Shown piece by piece: positions 12,234 to 23,600 of a DNA stretch of 64,000 bases. Made by a program: the position numbers and the translations under genes. This stretch comes from Chaunax sp. Z400. Taxonomy: Eukaryota; Chordata; Actinopteri; Lophiiformes; Chaunacidae. The stretch lies in NCBI GenBank assembly GCA_037577475.1, contig CM075206.1, positions 7,845,459 through 7,909,458 of the forward strand, read 5' to 3'. The notes beneath the pieces are model-generated. The model had not been told where the DNA came from and made no database searches. It saw only the letters and a list, made by a program, of their open reading frames with translations. The stretch's first letter is position 1; each line of letters starts with the position of its first letter.

Positions 12234-15200
12234 CCTTAACCCTAGCTCAAACCCTAACCCTAACCCTAACCCTGGCTCAAACCCTAACCCTAACCCTAGC
12301 TCAAACCCTAACCCTAGCTCAAACCCTAACCCTAACCCTAACCCTTGCTCAAACCCTAACCCTAACCCTAGCTCAAACCCTAACCCTAACCCTAACCCTA
12401 GCTCAAACCCTAACCCTAACCCTAGCTCAAATCCTAACCCTAACCCTAACCCTAGCTCAAACCCTAACCCTAGTTCAAACCCTAAACCTAACCCTAGCTC
12501 AAACCCTAACCCTAACCCTAGCTCAAACCCTAACCCTAACCCTAACCCTAGCTCAAACCCTAACCCTAACCCTAACCCTAGCTCAAACCCTAAACCCTAA
12601 CCCTAACCCTAGCTCAAACCCTAACCCTAACCCTAACCCTAACCCTAACCCTAACCCTGCTCAAACCCTAACCCTAGCTCAAACCCTAACCCTAACCCTA
12701 ACCCTAGTTCAAACCCTAACCCTAACCCTAGCTCAAACCCTAACCCTAACCCTAGCTCAAACCCTAACCCTAACCCTAACCCTAGCTCAAACCCTAACCC
12801 TAACCCTAACCCTAGCTCAAACCCTAACCCTAGCTCAAACCCTAACCCTAACCCTAACCCTAACCCTAGCTCAAACCCTAACCCTAACCCTAGCTCAAAT
12901 CCTAACCCTAACCCTAACCCTAGCTCAAACCCTAACCCTAACCCTAACCCTAGTTCAAACCCTAACCCTAACCCTAGCTCAAACCCTAACCCTAACCCTA
13001 GCTCAAACCCTAACCCTAACCCTAGCTCAAACCCTAACCCTAACCCTAACCCTAGCTCAAACCCTAACCCTAACCCTAGCTCAAACCCTAACCCTAACCC
13101 TAACCCTAGCTCAAACCCTAACCCTAGCTCAAACCCTAACCCTAACCCTAACCCTAGTTCAAACCCTAACCCTAACCCTAGCTCAAACCCTAACCCTAAC
13201 CCTAGCTCAAACCCTAACCCTAACCCTAACCCTAGCTCAAACCCTAACCCTAGCTCAAACCCTAACCCTAGTTCAAACCCTAACCCTAACCCTAGCTCAA
13301 ACCCTAACCCTAACCCTAGCTCAAACCCTAACCCTAACCCTAACCCTAGCTCAAACCCTAACCCTAACCCTAACCCTAGCTCAAACCCTAACCCTAGCTC
13401 AAACCCTAACCCTAGCTCAAACCCTAACCCTAACCCTAACCCTAGTTCAAACCCTAACCCTATCCCTAGCTCAAACCCTAACCCTAACCGTAGCTCAAAC
13501 CCTAACCCTAACCCTAACCCTAGCTCAAACCCTAACCCTAGCTCAAACCCTAACCCTAACCCTAGCTCAAACCCTAACCCTAACCCTAACCCTAGCTCAA
13601 ACCCTAACCCTAACCCTAGCTCAAACCCTAACCCTAACCCTAACCCTAGCTCAAACCCTAACCCTAACCCTAACCCTAGCTCAAACCCTAACCCTAGCTC
13701 AAACCCTAACCCTAACCCTAACCCTAGTTCAAACCCTAACCCTAACCCTAGCTCAAACCCTAACCCTAACCCTAGCTCAAACCCTAACCCTAACCCTAAC
13801 CCTGGCTCAAACCCTAACCCTAACCCTAGCTCAAACCCTAACCCTAACCCTAACCCTAGCTCAAACCCTAACCCTAACCCTAACCCTAGCTCAAACCCTA
13901 ACCCTAACCCTAACCCTAGCTCAAACACTAACCCTAACCCTAGCTCAAACCCTAACCCTAACCCTAACCCTAGCTCATACCCTAACCCTAACCCTAACCC
14001 TAGCTCAAACCCTAACCCTAACCCTAACCCTAGCTCAAACCCTAACCCTAACCCTAACCCTGGCTCAAACCCTAACCCTAACCCTAGCTCAAACCCTAAC
14101 CCTAACCCTAACCCTAGTTCAAACCCTAAACCTAACCCTAGCTCAAACCCTAACCCTAACCCTAGCTCAAACCCTAACCCTAACCCTAACCCTAGCTCAA
14201 ACCCTAACCCTAACCCTAACCCTAGCTCAAACCCTAACCCTAACCCTAACCCTAGCTCAAACACTAACCCTAACCCTAGCTCAAACCCTAACCCTAACCC
14301 TAACCCTAGCTCAAACCCTAACCCTAACCCTAACCCTAGCTCAAACCCTAACCCTAGCTCAAACCCTAACCCTAACCCTAACCCTAGTTCAAACCCTAAC
14401 CCTAACCCTAGTTCAAACCCTAACCCTAACCCTAGCTCAAACCCTAACCCTAGCTCAAACCCTAACCCTAACCCTAACCCTAGCTCAAACCCTAACCCTA
14501 ACCCTAACCCTAGTTCAAACCCTAACCCTAACCCTAGTTCAAACCCTAACCCTAACCCTAGCTCAAACCCTAACCCTAACCCTAGCTCAAACCCTAACCC
14601 TAGCTCAAACCCTAACCCTAACCCTAGCTCAAACCCGAACCCTAACCCTAACCCTAGCTCAAACCCTAACCCTAGCTCAAACCCTAACCCTAACCCTAAC
14701 CCTAGCTCAAACCCTAACCCTAACCCTAACCCTAGCTCAAACCCTAACCCTAGCTCAAACCCTAACCCTAACCCTAACCCTAGTTCAAACCCTAACCCTA
14801 ACCCTAGCTCAAACCCTAACCCTAACCCTAGCTCAAACACTAACCCTAACCCTAGCTCAAACCTTAACCCTAACCCTAACCCTAGCTCAAACCCTAACCC
14901 TAACCCTAACCCTAGCTCAAACCCTAAACCTAGCTCAAACACTAACCCTAACCCTAACCCTAGCTCAAACCCTAACCCTAGCTCAAACCCTAACCCTAAC
15001 CCTAACCCTAGCTCAAACCCTAACCCTAACCCTAGCTCAAATCCTAACCCTAACCCTAACCCTAGCTCAAACTCTAACCCTAGTTCAAACCCTAAACCTA
15101 ACCCTAGCTCAAACCCTAACCCTAACCCTAGCTCAAACCCTAACCCTAACCCTAACCCTAGCTCAAACCCTAACCCTAACCCTAACCCTAGCTCAAACCC

Positions 15201-15700
15201 TAAACCCTAACCCTAACCCTAGCTCAAACCCTAACCCTAACCCTAACCCTAGCTCAAACCCTAACCCTAACCCTAGATCAAACCCTAACCCTAACCCTAA
15301 CCCTAGCTCAAACACTAACCCTAACCCTAGCTCAAACCCTAACCCTAACCCTAACCCTAGCTCAAACCCTAACCCTAACCCTAACCCTAGCTCAAACCCT
15401 AACCCTAGCTCAAACCCTAACCCTAACCCTAACCCTAGTTCAAACCCTAACCCTAACCCTAGCTCAAACCCTAACCCTAACCCTAGCTCAAACCCTAACC
15501 CTAACCCTAGCTCAAACCCTAACCCTAACCCTAACCCTAGCTCAAACCCTAACCCTAACCCTAACCCTAGCTCAAACCCTAACCCTAACCCTAACCCTAG
15601 CTCAAACACTAACCCTAACCCTAGCTCAAACCCTAACCCTAACCCTAACCCTAGCTCAAACCCTAACCCTAACCCTAACCCTAGTTCAAACCCTAACCCT
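12234..15700. repeat. Large tandem duplication, copy 2 (includes domain A copy 3, expanded by 396 bases)
   Basis: Paired with the copy starting at 9173. Markers: CCTTAACC 12234, CCCTTGCTC 12342, CTCAAATCC 12894, CCCTATCCC 13461, CCCGAACC 14634, CACTAA 14940, CTAGATCAAA 15273. The interval from CTCAAATCC to CCCTATCCC is about 564 bases here and 168 in copy 1. The difference of 396 is a whole number of hexamers (66). Downstream, an AGTTCAAA at 15438 pairs with 12011 at offset 3427, so a further 30-base unit differs. Confidence 0.8.
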
Positions 15701-17440
15701 AACCCTAGCTCAAACCCTAACCCTAACCCTAACCCTAGCTCAAACCCTAACCCTAACCCTAACCCTAGCTCAAACACTAACCCTAACCCTAGCTCAAACC
15801 CTAACCCTAACCCTAACCCTAGCTCATACCCTAACCCTAACCCTAACCCTAGCTCAAACCCTAACCCTAACCCTAACCCTAGCTCAAACCCTAACCCTAA
15901 CCCTAGCTCAAACCCTAACCATAGCTCAAACCCTAACCCTAACCCTAGCTCACACCCTAACCCTAGCTCAAACCCTAACCCTAACCCTAGCTCAAACCCT
16001 AACCCTAGCTCAAACCCTAACCCTAACCCTAGCTCAAACCCTAACCCTAACCCTAACCCTAACCCTAGCTCAAACCCTAACCCTAACCCTAGCTCAAACC
16101 CTAACCCTAGCTCAAACCCTAACCCTAACCCTAGCTCAAACCCTAACCCTAACCCTAACCCTAGCTCAAACCCTAACCCTAACCCTAGCTCAAACCCAAA
16201 CCCTAACCCTAACCCTAGCTCAAACCCTAACCCTAACCCTAACCCTAGCTCAAACCCTAACCCTAACCCTAGCTCAAACCCTAACCCTAACCCTAGCTCA
16301 AACCCTAACCCTAACCCTAGCTCAAACCCTAACCCTAACCCTAACCCTAGCTCAAACCCTAACCCTAACCCTAGCTCAAAACCCTAACCCTAACCCTAAC
16401 CCTAGCTCAAACCCTAACCCTAACCCTAACCCTAGCTCAAACCCTAACCCTAGCTCAAACCCTAACCCTAACCCTAACCCTAACCCTAGCTCAAACCCTA
16501 ACCCTAACCCTAGCTCAAACCCTAACCCTAACCCTAACCCTAGCTCAAACCCTAACCCTAACCCTAACCCTAGCTCAAACCCTAACCCTAACCCTAACCC
16601 TAGCTCAAACACTAACCCTAACCCTAGCTCAAACCCTAACCCTAACCCTAACCCTAGCTCAAACCCTAACCCTAACCCTAACCCTAGTTCAAACCCTAAC
16701 CCTAACCCTAGCTCAAACCCTAACCCTAGCTCAAACCCTAACCCTAACCCTAGCTCAAACCCTAACCTTAACCCTAACCCTGGCTCAAACCCTAACCCTA
16801 ACCCTAGCTCAAACCCTAACCCTAGCTCAAACCCTAACCCTAACCCTAACCCTAGCTCAAACCCTAACCCTAACCCTAACCCTAGCTCAAACCCTAACCC
16901 TAGCTCAAACCCTAACCCTAACCCTAACCCTAGCTCAAACCCTAACCCTAACCCTAACCCTAGCTCAAACCCTAACCCTAACCCTAACCCTAGTTCAAAC
17001 CCTAACCCTAACCCTAGTTCAAACCCTAACCCTAACCCTAGCTCAAACCCTAACCCTAACCCTAGCTCAAACCCTAACCCTAACCCTAACCCTAGCTCAA
17101 ACCCTAACCCTAACCCTAGTTCAAACCCTAACCCTAACCCTAGCTCAAACCCTAACCCTAACCCTAGCTCAAACCCTAACCCTAACCCTAACCCTAGCTC
17201 AAACCCTAACCCTAACCCTAACCCTAACCCTAACCCTAACCCCTAACCCTAACCCCTAACCCTAACCCTAACCCTAACCCTAGTTCAAACCCTAACCCTA
17301 ACCCTAGCTCAAACCCTAACCCTAACCCTAGCTCAAACCCTAACCCTAACCCTAGCTCAAACCCTAACCCTAACCCTAACCCTAACCCTAACCCTAGCTC
17401 AAACCCTAACCCTAGCTCAAACCCTAACCCTAACCCTAGC
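15193..17440. repeat. Domain B, copy 2
   Basis: Carries the marker set of 3272-5460: ACCATAGCTC 15918, CTCACACCC 15949, CAAACCCAAACC about 16191, CTAACCTTAACC 16762, and twin CCCC insertions from 17238. It follows directly on domain A copy 3, as copy 1 follows domain A copy 1, so the order A then B is itself duplicated. Confidence 0.75.
17204..17283 (-). repeat. Longest spacer-free telomeric stretch, copy 2 (80 bases)
   Basis: Same 13 hexamers with two single-C insertions as at 5229-5308, and the same length of 80 bases. It is bounded by CTCAAA on the left and AGTTCAAA on the right, as in the first copy. Confidence 0.85.
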
Positions 17441-18342
17441 TCAAACCCTAACCCTAACCCTAGCTCAAACCCTAACCCTAACCCTAACCCTAGCTCAAAC
17501 CCTAACCCTAACCCTAACCCTAACCCTAGCTCAAACCCTAACCCTAACCCTAACCCTAGCTCAAACCCTAACCCTAGCTCAAACCCTAACCCTAACCCTA
17601 ACCCTAGCTCAAACCCTAACCCTAACCCTAACCCTAGCTCAAACCCTAACCCTAGCTCAAACCCTAACCCTAACCCTAGCTCAAACCCTAACCCTAACCC
17701 TAACCCTAGCTCAAACACTAACCCTAACCCTAACCCTAGCTCAAACCCTAACCCTAGCTCAAACCCTAACCCTAACCCTAGCTCAAACCCTAATCCTAAC
17801 CCTAGCTCAAACCCTAACCCTAACCCTAACCCTAGCTCAAACCCTAACCCTAACCCTAACCCTAACCCCAGCTCAAACCCTAACCCTAACCCTAGCTCAA
17901 AACCCTAACCCTAACCCTAACCCTAGCTCAAACCCTAACCCTAACCCTAGCTCAAACCCTAACCCTAACCCTCACCCTAGCTCAAACCCTAACCCTAACC
18001 CTAGCTCAAACCCTAACCCTAACCCTAGCTCAAACCCTAACCCTAACCCTAACACTAGCTCAAACCCTAACCCTAGCTCAAACCCTAACCCTAACCCTAG
18101 CTCAAACCCTAACCCTAACCCTAACCCTAGCTCAAACCCTAACCCTAACCCTAACCCTAGCTCAAACCCTAACCCTAGCTCAAACCCTAACCCTAACCCT
18201 AACCCTAGCTCAAACCCTAACCCTAGCTCAAACCCTAACCCTAGCTCAAACCCTAACCCTAACCCTAGCTCAAACCCTAACCCTAACCCTAGCTCAAACC
18301 CTAACCCTAACCCTAGCTCAAACCCTAACCCTAACCCTAACC

Positions 18343-18442
18343 NNNNNNNNNNNNNNNNNNNNNNNNNNNNNNNNNNNNNNNNNNNNNNNNNNNNNNNNNN
18401 NNNNNNNNNNNNNNNNNNNNNNNNNNNNNNNNNNNNNNNNNN
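18343..18442. other. Assembly gap, exactly 100 N
   Basis: One hundred N bases. The array runs into it (…CCCTAACC) and leaves it (AGCTCAAACC…) in the same orientation. A round 100 is a usual placeholder for a gap of unknown size, so the true length of the array here is not known. Variant content differs on the two sides, so substantial sequence may be missing or two contigs may have been placed next to each other. Confidence 0.98.
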
Positions 18443-20283
18443 AGCTCAAACCCTAACCCTAACCCTAACCCTAGCTCAAAACCCTAACCCTAACCCTAAC
18501 CCTAGCTCAAACCCTAACCCTAACCTAGCTCAAACCCTAACCCTAACCCTAACCCTAGCTCAAACCCTAACCCTAACCCTAACCCTAACCCTCGCTCAAA
18601 CCCTAACCCTAACCCTAACCCTAGCTCAAACCCTAACCCTAACCCTAACCCTAGCTCAAACCCTAAACCCTAACCCTAGCTCAAACCCTAACCCTAACCC
18701 TAGCTCAAACCCTAACCCTAACCCTAACCCTAGCTCAAACCCTAACCCTAACCCTAACCCTAGCTCAAAACCTAACCCTAACCCTAACCCTAGCTCAAAC
18801 CCTAGCTAAACCCTAAACCCTAACCCTAACCCTAGCTCAACCCTAACCTACCCTAACCCTAACCCTAGCTCAAACCCTAACCCTAACCCTAACCCTAGCT
18901 CAAACCCTAACCCTAACCCTAACCCTAGCTCAAACCCTAACCCTAACCCTAACCCTAGCTCAAACCCTAACCCTAACCCTAACCCTAGCTCAAACCCTAA
19001 CCCTAACCCTAGCTCAAACCCTAACCCTAACCCTAACCCTAGCTCAAACCCTAACCCTAACCCTAACCCCTAGCTCAAACCTAACCCTAGCTCAAACCCT
19101 AACCCTAACCCTAACCCTAGCTCAAACCCTAACCCTAACCCTAACCCTAGCTCAAACCCTAACCCTAACCCTAACCCTAGCTCAAACCCTAACCCTAGCT
19201 CAAACCCTAAGCTCAAACCCTAACCCTAACCCTAGCTCAAACCCTAACCCTAACCCTAACCCTAACCTCACCTCAAAACCCTAACCCCAACCCTAACCCT
19301 AGCTCAAACCCTAACCCTAACCCTAGCTCAAACCCTAACCCTAACCCTAACCCTAGCTCAAAACCCTAACCCCAACCCTAACCCTAGCTCAAACCCTAAC
19401 CCTAACCCTAGCTCAAACCCTAACCCTAACCCTAACCCTAGCTCAAACCCTAACCCTAACCCTAGCTCAAACCCTAACCCTAACCCTAACCCTAGCTCAA
19501 ACCCTAACCCTAACCCTAGCTCAAACCCTAACCCTAACCCTAACCCTAGCTCAAACCCTAACCCTAACCCTAACCCTAGCTCAAACCCTAACCCTAGCTC
19601 AAACCCTAACCCTAACCCTAACCCTAACACTAGCTCAAACCCTAACCCTAGCTCAAACCCTAACCCTAACCCTAACCCTAGCTCAAAACCCTAACCCTAA
19701 CCCTAACCCTAGCTCAAACCCTAACCCTAACCCTAACCCTAACCCTCGCTCAAAACCCTAACCCTAACCCTAACCCTAGCTCAAACCCTAACCCTAACCC
19801 TAACCCTAGCTCAAAACCCTAACCCTAACCCTAGCTCAAACCCTAACCCTAACCCTAGCTCAAACCCTAACCCTAACCCTAACCCTAGCTCAAACCCTAA
19901 CCCTAACCCTAACCCTAGCTCAAACCCTAACCCTAGCTCAACCCTAACCCTAACCCTAACCCTAGCTCAAACCCTAACCCTAGCTCAAACCCTAACCCTA
20001 ACCCTAACCCTAGCTCAAAACCCTAACCCTAACCCTAACCCTAGCTCAAACCCTAACCCTAACCCTAGCTCAAACCCTAACCCTAACCCTAACCCTAGCT
20101 CAAAACCCTAACCCTAACCCTAACCCTAGCTCAAACCCTAACCCTAACCCTAGCTCAAACCCTAACCCTAACCCTAACCCTAGCTCAAACCCTAACCCTA
20201 GCTCAAACCCTAACGCTAACCCTAACCCTAGCTCAAACCCTAACCCTAACCCTAACCCTAGCTCAAACCCTAACCCTAGCTCA

Positions 20284-20315
<32 letters not shown>

Positions 20316-20640
20316 GCTCAAAACCCTAACCCCTAACCCTAACCAGCTCAAACCCTAACCCTAACCCTAACCGTAGCTCGACCCTAACCCTAGCTCAAAC
20401 CCTAACCCTAACCCTAACCCTAGCTCAAACCCTAACCCTAACCCTAACCCTAGCTCAAAACCCTAACCCTAACCCTAACCCTAGCTCAAACCCTAACCCT
20501 AACCCTAGCTCAAACCCTAACCCTAACCCTAACCCTAGCTCAAACCCTAACCCTAACCCTAGCTCAAACCCTAACCCTAACCCTAACCTCAAACCCTAAC
20601 CCTAGCTCAAACCCTAACCGTAGCCCTAACCCTAGTTCAA
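18443..20640. repeat. Indel-rich array next to the gap
   Basis: The 6-base register is broken unusually often: TAACCTAGCTC (about 18522), CCCTAGCTAAACCC with CTCAACCCTAACCTACCC (about 18803-18857), CCCCTAGCTCAAACCTAA (about 19067-19084), CCCTAAGCTC (about 19205), and a run at 20300-20390 with CCCCTAACC, AACCAGCTC and GTAGCTCGACCC. Either this is an older degraded part of the array or the consensus is poor at a contig end; the position beside the gap favours the second (inference). Confidence 0.65.
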
Positions 20641-23600
20641 ACCCTAACCCTAACCCTAACCCTAGCTCAAACCCTAACCCTAACCCTAACCCTAGCTCAA
20701 ACCCTAACCCTAACCCTAGCTCAAACCCTAACCCTAACCCTAACCCTAGCTCAAACCCTAACCCTAACCCTAACCCTAGCTCAAACCCTAACCCTAACCC
20801 TAGCTCAAACCCTAACCCTAACCCTAACCCTAGCTCAAACCCTAACCCTAACCCTAGCTCAAAACCCTAACCCCAACCCTAACCCTAGCTCAAACCCTAA
20901 CCCTAACCCTAGCTCAAACCCTAACCCTAACCCTAACCCTAGCTCAAACCCTAACCCTAACCCTAGCTCAAACCCTAACCCTAACCCTAACCCTAGCTCA
21001 AACCCTAACCCTAACCCTAGCTCAAACCCTAACCCTAACCCTAACCCTAGCTCAAACCCTAACCCTAACCCTAACCCTAGCTCAAACCCTAACCCTAGCT
21101 CAAACCCTAACCCTAACCCTAACCCTAACCCTAGCTCAAACCCTAACCCTAGCTCAAACCCTAACCCTAACCCTAACCCTAGCTCAAAACCCTAACCCTA
21201 ACCCTAACCCTAGCTCAAACCCTAACCCTAGCTCAAACCCTAACCCTAACCCTAACCCTAGCTCAAACCCTAACCCTAACCCTAGCTCAAACCCTAACCG
21301 TAGCCCTAACCCTAGTTCAAACCCTAACCCTAACCCTAACCCTAACCCTAGCTCAAACCCTAACCCTAACCCTAACCCTAGCTCAAACCCTAACCCTAAC
21401 CCTAGCTCAAACCCTAACCCTAACCCTAACCCTAGCTCAAACCCTAACCCTAACCCTAACCCTAGCTCAAACCCTAACCCTAACCCTAGCTCAAACCTAA
21501 CCCTAACCCTAACCCTAGCTCAAACCCTAACCCTAACCCTAGCTCAAAACCCTAACCCTAACCCTAACCCTAGCTCAAACCCTAACCCTAACCCTAGCTC
21601 AAACCCTAACCCTAACCCTAACCCTAGCTCAAACCCTAACCCTAACCCTAGCTCAAACCCTAACCCTAACCCTAACCCTAGCTCAAACCCTAACCCTAAC
21701 CCTAGCTCAAACCCTAACCCTAACCCTAACCCTAGCTCAAACCCTAACCCTAACCCTAACCCTAGCTCAAACCCTAACCCTAGCTCAAACCCTAACCCTA
21801 ACCCTAACCCTAACCCTAGCTCAAACCCTAACCCTAGCTCAAACCCTAACCCTAACCCTAGCTCAAAACCCTAACCCTAACCCTAACCCTAGCTCAAACC
21901 CTAACCCTAGCTCAAACCCTAACCCTAACCCTAACCCTAGCTCAAACCCTAACCCTAGCTCAAACCCTAACCCTAACCCTAGCTCAAACCCTAACCCTAA
22001 CCCTAACCCTAGCTCAAACCCTAACCCTAGCTCAAACCCTAACCCTAACCCTAACCCTAGCTCAAACCCTAACCCTAACCCTAACCCTAGCTCAGACCCT
22101 AACCCTAGCTCAAACCCTAACCCTAACCCTAACCCTAACCCTAGCTCAAAACCAACCCTACTCTAACCCTAGCTCAAACCCTAACCCTAACCCTAGCTCA
22201 AACCCTAACCCTAACCCTAACCCTAGCTCAAACCCTAACCCTAGCTCAAACCCTAACCCTAACCCTAACCCTAACCCTAGCTCAAACCCTAACCCTAGCT
22301 CAAACCCTAACCCTAACCCTAACCCTAGCTCAAAACCCTAACCCTAACCCTAACCCTAGCTCAAACCCTAACCCTAACCCTAGCTCAAACCCTAACCCTA
22401 ACCCTAACCCTAGCTCAAAACCCTAACCCTAACCCTAACCCTAGCTCAAACCCTAACCCTAACCCTAACCCTAGCTCAAACCCTAACCCTAACCCTAGCT
22501 CAAACCCTAACCCTAACCCTAACCCTAGCTCAAACCCTAACCCTAACCCTAACCCTAGCTCAAACCCTAACCCTAGCTCAAACCCTAACCCTAACCCTAA
22601 CCCTAACCCTAGCTCAAACCCTAACCTAGCTCAAACCCTAACCCTAACCCTAACCCTAGCTCAAAACCCTAACCCTAACCCTAACCCTAGCTCAAAACCC
22701 CTTTACCCTAACCCTAACCCTAGCTCAAAACCCTAACCCTAACCCTAACCCTAGCTCAAAACCCTAACCCTAACCCTAACCCTAGCTCAAACCCTAACCC
22801 TAACCCTAGCTCAAACCCTAACCCTAACCCTAACCCTAGCTCAAACCCTAACCCTAACCCTAACCCTAGCTCAAACCCTAACCCTAACCCTAACCCTAGC
22901 TCAAACCCTAACCCTAGCTCAAACCCTAACCCTAACCCTAACCCTAACCCTAGCTCAAACCCTAACCCTAGCTCAAACCCTAACCCTAACCCTAGCTCAA
23001 AACCCTAACCCTAACCCTAACCCTAGCTCAAACCCTAACCCTAACCCTAGCTCAAACCCTAACCCTAACCCTAACCCTAGCTCAAACCCTAACCTAACCC
23101 TAACCCTAACCCTCGCTCAAAACCCTAACCCTAACCCTAACCCTAGCTCAAACCCTAACCCTAACCCTAGCTCAAACCCTAACCCTAACCCTAACCCTAG
23201 CTCAAACCCTAACCCTAGCTCAAACCCTAACCCTAACCCTAACCCTAGCTCAAACCCTAACCCTAACCCTAGCTCAAACCCTAACCCTAGCTCAAACCCT
23301 AACCGTAGCCCTAACCCTAGTTCAAACCCTAACCCTAACCCTAACCCTAACCCTAGCTCAAACCCTAACCCTAACCCTAGCTCAAACCCTAACCCTAACC
23401 CTAACCCTAGCTCAAACCCTAACCCTAACCCTAACCCTAGCTCAAACCCTAACCCTAACCCTAACCCTAGCTCAAACCCTAACCCTAACCCTAGCTCAAA
23501 CCCTAACCCTAACCCTAACCCTAGCTCAAACCCTAACCCTAACCCTAGCTCAAAACCCTAACCCCAACCCTAACCCTAGCTCAAACCCTAACCCTAACCC

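Larger units (their letters stand above)
1..18342 (-). repeat. Compound telomere-type satellite, left segment (TTAGGG plus TTTGAG-CTAGGG units)
   Basis: Seen: the whole stretch is CCCTAA hexamers on +, each short run ending in CCCTAG followed by CTCAAA. Typical units are 18 (CCCTAACCCTAGCTCAAA), 24 and 30 bases; lengths change in steps of one hexamer. A 24-base unit has 11 C but only 1 G on +, giving an extreme strand skew. Frequent single-base variants are AGTTCAAA for AGCTCAAA, CACTAA for CCCTAA, CTCAAAT and CTCAAAACCC (one extra A). Known: CCCTAA/TTAGGG is a canonical telomere repeat. Inferred: telomeric or subtelomeric satellite at a chromosome left end. Strand is given as that of the G-rich sequence. 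No gene or unique sequence is present in these 18 kb. Confidence 0.95.
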
